A stretch of 10,695 nucleotides of DNA from an uncultured Flavobacteriaceae bacterium. GTDB taxonomy: Bacteria; Bacteroidota; Bacteroidia; Flavobacteriales; Flavobacteriaceae. Positions within the stretch are counted from its first letter, which is position 1, and every line of letters begins with the position of its first letter. A program made the position numbers and the translations under genes. Below are positions 6,557-10,695 of the stretch, in pieces. Where the stretch lies: assembly GCA_938018045.1 (NCBI GenBank), contig CALIIP010000264.1, positions 1-10,695 of the forward strand. The letters run 5' to 3'. The notes under the pieces are model-generated. The model was not told the origin of the DNA, made no database searches, and saw nothing but the letters and a program-made list of their open reading frames with translations.

Positions 6557-7981
6557 TTAACAATCTGAAATGTTAACACTTACAGCTAATCCGCCTTCAG
6601 AAGTTTCTTTATATTTAGTATTCATATCTTGTGAAGTACTCCACATAGTTGCAATTACTTTATCAAACGGAACTTTCGCATTTTTAGCATCAGATTCTAA
6701 AGCCAATTCAGCAGCATTTATTGCTTTTATTGCTCCCATAGCATTGCGTTCAATACAAGGTATTTGTACCAAACCACCAATAGGATCACAGGTTAAGCCA
6801 AGATGATGTTCCATAGCAATTTCACTAGCCATTAAAACTTGTTCTGGAGTTCCGCCTAACAATTCTGTCAATGCTCCTGCAGCCATAGCAGATGAAACAC
6901 CAATTTCTGCTTGACAGCCACCCATTGCAGCAGATATTGTAGCACCTTTTTTTACAATACTTCCTATTTCTCCAGCAACTAACAAGAATTTTTTAATATG
7001 ACTGAAATCAGCAGTATGATCTTCAATCACTAGATAATACATCAAAACGGCAGGAATAACTCCAGCTGACCCATTTGTTGGTGCTGTAACAACGCGTCCT
7101 AAAGATGCATTTACTTCATTTACACTTAGTGCAAAACAGCTAACCCATTTTAAGATTTGTCTAAATTTCACTTCTGTATTTCGAATAGAATGTATCCATT
7201 CTTGATGATTTGAATATGGTATTTCACTTTTTAATCTTTGATGAATGTCATATGCTCTTCTTCTCACGTTTAATCCTCCAGGCAAAGTACCTTCCGTATG
7301 ACAACCAATATACATGCATTCAAGCATTGTATTCCATATACGTAAAAGTTCGTCATCAATTTCTTTTTCTGACTTTAATGAGAGTTCGTTCTTTAAAACA
7401 ATTTCAGAAATTGGAACATTTTCTTCTTTGCAATAATTTTCTAGTTCTTTAGCAGTTTGAATTGGAAATGGAAAAGCATTGAGTAGTTTATCTTTCTTTT
7501 TTGATATAATCCTTTCTTCTTGCACAACAAATCCTCCTCCAATAGAATAATAGATTTCTGAAGATATTTCTCTTTCATTTTCAAAACCTGTAAACTTCAT
7601 TCCGTTTGAATGATAAGGAAGAAAATCTCTATTAAAAATAATACTTTCTAAACTTATAAAATCTATAATTTTGCTATTATCAAAATTAATTTTATTGGAT
7701 TCCTTTACTTCATTAATAATTAAATCTATTAAATCAATAGGCATTGTTTCAGGATCTTTTCCAGACAAGCCTAAAATAATGGCCAAATCTGTAGCATGCC
7801 CTTTTCCTGTTAGTGATAGCGATCCATACAAATCTACTTTTATATGTGTTATTTTATCAAACAACAAATTATTTTTCAGATGCTTAATCCATCGTTCTGC
7901 TGCTCTCCAAGGACCTAAAGTGTGAGAACTTGAAGGTCCAACACCAATTTTAAGCATATCAAATACCGAAATACATTCCAT
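6557..7981 (-). CDS. sdaA: L-serine ammonia-lyase, iron-sulfur-dependent, single chain
   Basis: The enzyme deaminates L-serine to pyruvate and ammonia with a [4Fe-4S] cluster, in the cytosol. The protein has 474 residues, the fused beta-plus-alpha form as in E. coli SdaA. The N-terminal beta domain (1 to about 160) begins FDMLKIGVGPSSSHTLGPWR. The catalytic domain follows, with GTLPGGLNVRRRAYD at 231-245, APTNGSAGVIPAVLMYY at 300-316 and GGCQAEIGVSSAMAAGAL at 354-371. Cluster ligands are C356, C398 (GLTCDP) and C409 (QIPCIER); their spacings of 42 and 11 equal those I recall for the Legionella enzyme. The chain ends in Cys474 (NISDC). In the Legionella structure the C-terminal Cys inserts into the active site as the fourth iron ligand, and this protein keeps that feature. 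The ATG at 7979-7981 is directly followed by the conserved N-terminus. It is divergent from dnaK; no clear promoter was found. Confidence 0.95.
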   Translation of the reverse strand: MECISVFDMLKIGVGPSSSHTLGPWRAAERWIKHLKNNLLFDKITHIKVDLYGSLSLTGKGHATDLAIILGLSGKDPETMPIDLIDLIINEVKESNKINFDNSKIIDFISLESIIFNRDFLPYHSNGMKFTGFENEREISSEIYYSIGGGFVVQEERIISKKKDKLLNAFPFPIQTAKELENYCKEENVPISEIVLKNELSLKSEKEIDDELLRIWNTMLECMYIGCHTEGTLPGGLNVRRRAYDIHQRLKSEIPYSNHQEWIHSIRNTEVKFRQILKWVSCFALSVNEVNASLGRVVTAPTNGSAGVIPAVLMYYLVIEDHTADFSHIKKFLLVAGEIGSIVKKGATISAAMGGCQAEIGVSSAMAAGALTELLGGTPEQVLMASEIAMEHHLGLTCDPIGGLVQIPCIERNAMGAIKAINAAELALESDAKNAKVPFDKVIATMWSTSQDMNTKYKETSEGGLAVSVNISDC

Positions 7982-8073
7982 TTTTGTCGGTTAGTTTTAT
8001 GTCGCTAATATAGGATATCTATAAAAACAATAAGTAAAACTATATTTTTTTTTAAAAATTAAATATGACAAGT

Positions 8074-8105
8074 TGGCATAAAAATTCTGTTGGCATAATG
8101 ATTGA
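8074..8105 (+). promoter_or_regulatory. Tandem -24/-12-like (sigma-54-like) elements before dnaK
   Basis: GTTGGCATAA occurs twice, at 8072-8081 and 8089-8098, 17 bp apart. Each copy fits the -24 part of a sigma-54 promoter and is followed at the right 5-nt distance by a -12-like half: TGGCAT-N5-TTCT (8074-8088) and TGGCAT-N5-TTGA (8091-8105). The consensus is TGGCAC-N5-TTGCA, so the -12 GC is missing in both, which weakens the call. A start near 8117 would leave a leader of about 40 nt. A 6-bp inverted repeat, ACAAGT (8068-8073) and ACTTGT (8105-8110), brackets the pair. No TAnnTTTG box is seen here. Confidence 0.42.
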
Positions 8106-8156
8106 CTTGTATAAAATGTTAGAAAAAATATATCAACACAATTAAAATATAAAATT

Positions 8157-10058
8157 ATGAGTAAAATAATAGGAATTGATTTAGGTACAACTAACTCGTG
8201 TGTTTCTGTAATGGAAGGGAATGAGCCAGTTGTAATCCCAAATGCAGAAGGGAAAAGAACAACACCTTCTATCGTTGCCTTTATTGAAGGAGGCGAGCGT
8301 AAAGTTGGTGATCCAGCAAAACGTCAAGCAGTTACAAACCCTTTAAAAACGGTTTATTCTATCAAACGTTTTATGGGTAATAAATTCTCAGAATGTTCGA
8401 AAGAAATCAAGCGAGTACCTTATAAAGTAGTAAAAGGTGATAATGATACACCAAGAGTAGATATTGATGGTCGTTTATATACACCACAAGAAATTTCTGC
8501 AATGGTACTTCAAAAAATGAAAAAAACAGCTGAAGATTATTTAGGATACGAAGTGTCAGAAGCAGTAGTTACTGTGCCAGCATATTTTAACGATGCACAA
8601 CGTCAGGCAACGAAAGAAGCAGGAGAAATTGCAGGTTTGAAAATTAGTAGAATAATCAATGAGCCAACAGCAGCAGCTTTGGCTTACGGAATGGATAAAA
8701 AACAAGAAGATAAAAAAATTGCAGTATTTGATTTTGGTGGAGGAACACATGATGTTTCTGTCTTAGAATTAGGTGACGGAGTTTTTGAAGTTTTAGCAAC
8801 AGATGGTGACACACATTTAGGTGGAGATGATGTTGATGAAAAAATCATCAACTGGTTGGCAGAAGAATTTATGAAAGATGAAAACATAGATTTGCGTAAA
8901 GATCCAATGGCTTTGCAACGTTTAAAAGAGGCTTCTGAAAAAGCAAAGATTGAATTATCATCTTCTACAGAAACAGAAATTAACTTACCATATGTTACAG
9001 CAACTGCAAGTGGACCAAAACACTTGGTACGTAAATTATCAAGATCAAGTTTTGAAAAGTTGATTGACGATTTAATCAAAAGAACGATTGAGCCTTGTCA
9101 AACAGCTCTAAAAAACGCTGGTTTATCTACCAAAGATATTGATGAAGTAATTTTAGTTGGAGGTTCAACTCGTATTCCTGCAGTACAAGCAGCAGTAGAG
9201 AAATTCTTTGGAAAAGCACCATCAAAAGGTGTAAATCCTGATGAGGTAGTTGCCGTTGGTGCAGCAATTCAAGGAGGAGTTTTAACAGGAGATGTAACAG
9301 ATGTATTGTTATTAGATGTTACTCCATTATCTCTTGGTATCGAAACTATGGGTAATGTAATGACAAAATTGATTGATGCAAATACTACGATTCCTACAAA
9401 GAAATCTCAAGTGTTCTCAACAGCAGCAGATAATCAACCATCAGTAGAAATTCACGTATTACAAGGTGAGCGTGCAATGGCTGCAGATAATAATACAATT
9501 GGACGTTTTCATTTAGATGGTTTACCACCAGCACAAAGAGGAGTTCCTCAAATTGAAGTAACTTTTGATATTGATGCCAATGGTATCATCAATGTTTCTG
9601 CAAAAGATAAAGGAACAGGGAAAGAGCATAACATCCGTATTGAAGCATCTTCTGGATTGACTGAAGATGAAATCAAAAAAATGAAAGAAGAAGCAGAAGC
9701 AAATGCTGAATCTGATAAAGCAGCAAAAGAAACTGCTGAAAAAATTAATGGAGCAGATTCAATGATTTTCCAAACAGAAAAACAATTGAAAGAATTTGGT
9801 GAAAAATTATCTGATGATAAGAAAGCACCAATCGAAGCTGCATTAGTTGAATTAAAAGCAGCACACGAATCTAAAGATATTGCACTGATAGATGCTGCAA
9901 TGGAAAAGATTAACGGAGCTTGGCAAGCAGCATCAGAAGAAATGCAAGCTGCAGCACAACAAGCAGGTGGAGCAGGAGCAGAGCCTCAAGGTGATGCTGG
10001 TTCAGCAGAAGATGATGTGCAAGATGTTGACTTTGAAGAGGTAGAAGAAGAAAAGTAA
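8157..10058 (+). CDS. dnaK: Chaperone protein DnaK (Hsp70)
   Basis: ATP-driven cytosolic Hsp70 chaperone, working with DnaJ and GrpE, neither encoded here. The protein has 633 residues and is complete. The ATPase domain covers 1 to about 385: MSKIIGIDLGTTNSCVSVME at the start (phosphate loop 1), YFNDAQRQATKEAGEIAGL at 143-161, INEPTAAALAYG at 167-178, FDFGGGTHDVSVLE at 191-204, DGDTHLGGDDVD at 216-227 (Thr219 is the counterpart of the E. coli autophosphorylated Thr) and ILVGGSTRIPAVQ. The linker VLLLDVTPLSLGIET leads to the substrate-binding beta domain and the helical lid. The tail is Gln/Ala/Gly-rich and ends in DVDFEEVEEEK, the usual DnaK C-terminal acidic motif. His198 stands where most DnaKs have Phe (GGGTFD); I believe this is normal for Flavobacteriaceae. 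It starts at ATG 8157 with no Shine-Dalgarno sequence. It stands alone as a transcript, with no grpE or dnaJ beside it, and ends at a strong terminator. Confidence 0.98.
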   Translation: MSKIIGIDLGTTNSCVSVMEGNEPVVIPNAEGKRTTPSIVAFIEGGERKVGDPAKRQAVTNPLKTVYSIKRFMGNKFSECSKEIKRVPYKVVKGDNDTPRVDIDGRLYTPQEISAMVLQKMKKTAEDYLGYEVSEAVVTVPAYFNDAQRQATKEAGEIAGLKISRIINEPTAAALAYGMDKKQEDKKIAVFDFGGGTHDVSVLELGDGVFEVLATDGDTHLGGDDVDEKIINWLAEEFMKDENIDLRKDPMALQRLKEASEKAKIELSSSTETEINLPYVTATASGPKHLVRKLSRSSFEKLIDDLIKRTIEPCQTALKNAGLSTKDIDEVILVGGSTRIPAVQAAVEKFFGKAPSKGVNPDEVVAVGAAIQGGVLTGDVTDVLLLDVTPLSLGIETMGNVMTKLIDANTTIPTKKSQVFSTAADNQPSVEIHVLQGERAMAADNNTIGRFHLDGLPPAQRGVPQIEVTFDIDANGIINVSAKDKGTGKEHNIRIEASSGLTEDEIKKMKEEAEANAESDKAAKETAEKINGADSMIFQTEKQLKEFGEKLSDDKKAPIEAALVELKAAHESKDIALIDAAMEKINGAWQAASEEMQAAAQQAGGAGAEPQGDAGSAEDDVQDVDFEEVEEEK

Positions 10059-10078
10059 ACTTCTCAAATATAATTAAT

Positions 10079-10110
10079 AAAAAAACGCGCTCATATTGAG
10101 CGCGTTTTTT
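10079..10110. terminator. Two-way Rho-independent terminator after dnaK
   Basis: CGCGCTCA (10086-10093), loop TAT and TGAGCGCG (10097-10104) form a perfect GC-rich stem. It is flanked by seven A (10079-10085) and six T (10105-10110), giving at least 14 bp. It lies between convergent genes: dnaK ends at 10058, and the minus-strand gene ends at 10134. Confidence 0.95.
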
Positions 10111-10133
10111 GATTTTACGAAAGTTGGTTTAAT

Positions 10134-10695
10134 CTAATCTTTTGTGTAGTTAAACTTCACAGTTTCAACTTTACCGTCATCATTGTGAATGTCTACATAT
10201 ATATTCATTTCGTTATCACTAATTTTTTCAAAAGTCATTCCTTCAAAAACTACTTTATTTGCTGTAATTTTTTTGAGTGGAAAATCTACAGTTTCATCTT
10301 TGGTTTCCCAACCTTTTAAATCGTGGTGAAAGTGTTTTAATTGTAAAACTAATGAGTTTTCAATTTCTCTAATAATTTCAATTTCGTAGAATTGAACTTT
10401 ATTATCAACTACCAACTTAAACGTTGCCATCATAGAATCTCCAAGAGGTTCACTCCAGTTTTCTTCTGTAATTCCACCAAATGCTTCGCCTTTCCAATTT
10501 CCAGAGATCCAAGAGATGTTTTCTAATTTTGGTTCTAAATTTTCATCAATATCGGTAATTATTAATGCATTTGGATCTACGACAGTTTTTTCTCCAACTA
10601 TTGCAATTTTACTGCCATTCGGACTTGTGGCAAGTCTTGTAATATTTGTAATTCCGTACTTTTTAAGTGAAGTAATTTTCACCCAGTTTTTATCT
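10134..10695 (-). CDS. DUF6265 domain protein, C-terminal part (cut by window edge)
   Basis: The minus strand is open from the right edge to the TAG at 10134-10136, about 187 codons. The only start inside is GTG at 10680-10682, preceded by in-frame Asp-Lys-Asn-Trp codons and no stop, so the true start is probably beyond the window. From about residue 55 after that GTG to the end is a DUF6265 domain: ISWISGNWKGEAFGGITEEN, then a block with FYEIEIIREIENSLVLQLKH, then VFEGMTFEKISDNEMNIYV. This is a small beta-barrel-like domain of unknown function. The part before it (TRLATSPNGSKIAIVGEK, then ALIITDID) resembles a beta-propeller blade of the PD40/TolB kind, so the full protein may carry a propeller ahead of DUF6265. 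No signal peptide is visible because the N-terminus is missing. It is convergent with dnaK and shares its terminator. Confidence 0.75.
   Translation of the reverse strand, partial: DKNWVKITSLKKYGITNITRLATSPNGSKIAIVGEKTVVDPNALIITDIDENLEPKLENISWISGNWKGEAFGGITEENWSEPLGDSMMATFKLVVDNKVQFYEIEIIREIENSLVLQLKHFHHDLKGWETKDETVDFPLKKITANKVVFEGMTFEKISDNEMNIYVDIHNDDGKVETVKFNYTKD

Noticed and set aside
7982..8156. CIRCE operator for HrcA control of dnaK
   Set aside because: Neither TTAGCACTC nor GAGTGCTAA, even with several changes, is present in the intergenic region.
8684..9079. 131-codon minus-strand open frame inside dnaK
   Set aside because: Antisense shadow of a highly conserved gene; its Ser/Lys-rich composition mirrors the dnaK codons.
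10680..10682. GTG as the real start of the DUF6265 gene
   Set aside because: The frame stays open upstream to the edge, and the residues just after the GTG look like the middle of a folded domain, not a signal peptide.
1..10695. tRNA, rRNA, CRISPR array, insertion sequence or phage remnants
   Set aside because: No cloverleaf, repeat-spacer pattern, transposase or terminal inverted repeats were seen, and the gaps between genes are all under 200 bases.

Overview
The window reads as chromosomal DNA of a marine-type member of the Flavobacteriaceae (Bacteroidota). The support is low GC, a TonB-dependent receptor with an N-terminal carboxypeptidase-regulatory-like domain, a surface lipoprotein with an acidic run after the lipobox Cys, a stand-alone PASTA protein next to an RluA-family pseudouridine synthase, a DUF2853 protein, a DnaK with the GGGTHD variant, and several promoters of the TTG-N17-20-TAnnTTTG type used by this phylum. 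Most genes start without a Shine-Dalgarno sequence. I see no tRNA, rRNA, CRISPR array, insertion sequence or integration scar. The content is mostly core genome.

Layout, left to right. Positions 1-1043 (minus) hold the N-terminal third of a TonB-dependent receptor that runs off the left edge. Upstream of it, also on minus, is a three-domain fasciclin lipoprotein (1152-2546) with its own terminator at 1061-1110. Divergent from that is a MerR-type regulator with a B12-binding domain of the CarH/LitR photoreceptor class (about 2716-3600, plus). The shared 2547-2715 region carries an 18-bp near-palindrome between the two predicted promoters. Next, all on plus, come a membrane-anchored two-PASTA protein (3679-4236), an RluD-like pseudouridine synthase (4262-5284) and YaaA (5322-6080). 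They are closely spaced, likely co-transcribed, and closed by a strong two-way terminator.

Positions 6136-7981 (minus) hold a small DUF2853 protein and a single-chain iron-sulfur L-serine ammonia-lyase. Divergent from the latter is dnaK (8157-10058), preceded by two tandem copies of a -24/-12-like element. A second two-way terminator separates dnaK from a convergent gene whose C-terminal DUF6265 domain is complete, but whose beginning lies beyond the right edge.

The most interesting part is the regulator/fasciclin pair. The regulator keeps the Trp-x9-Glu-His motif and the His-x-x-Gly cobalt-ligand motif of the adenosylcobalamin light sensors, but has Ser where CarH has its second (light-state) His ligand. 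It shares its control region with a predicted surface adhesin. This makes a B12- and possibly light-controlled surface lipoprotein a testable idea, not a demonstrated system. No gap between genes exceeds 300 bases.
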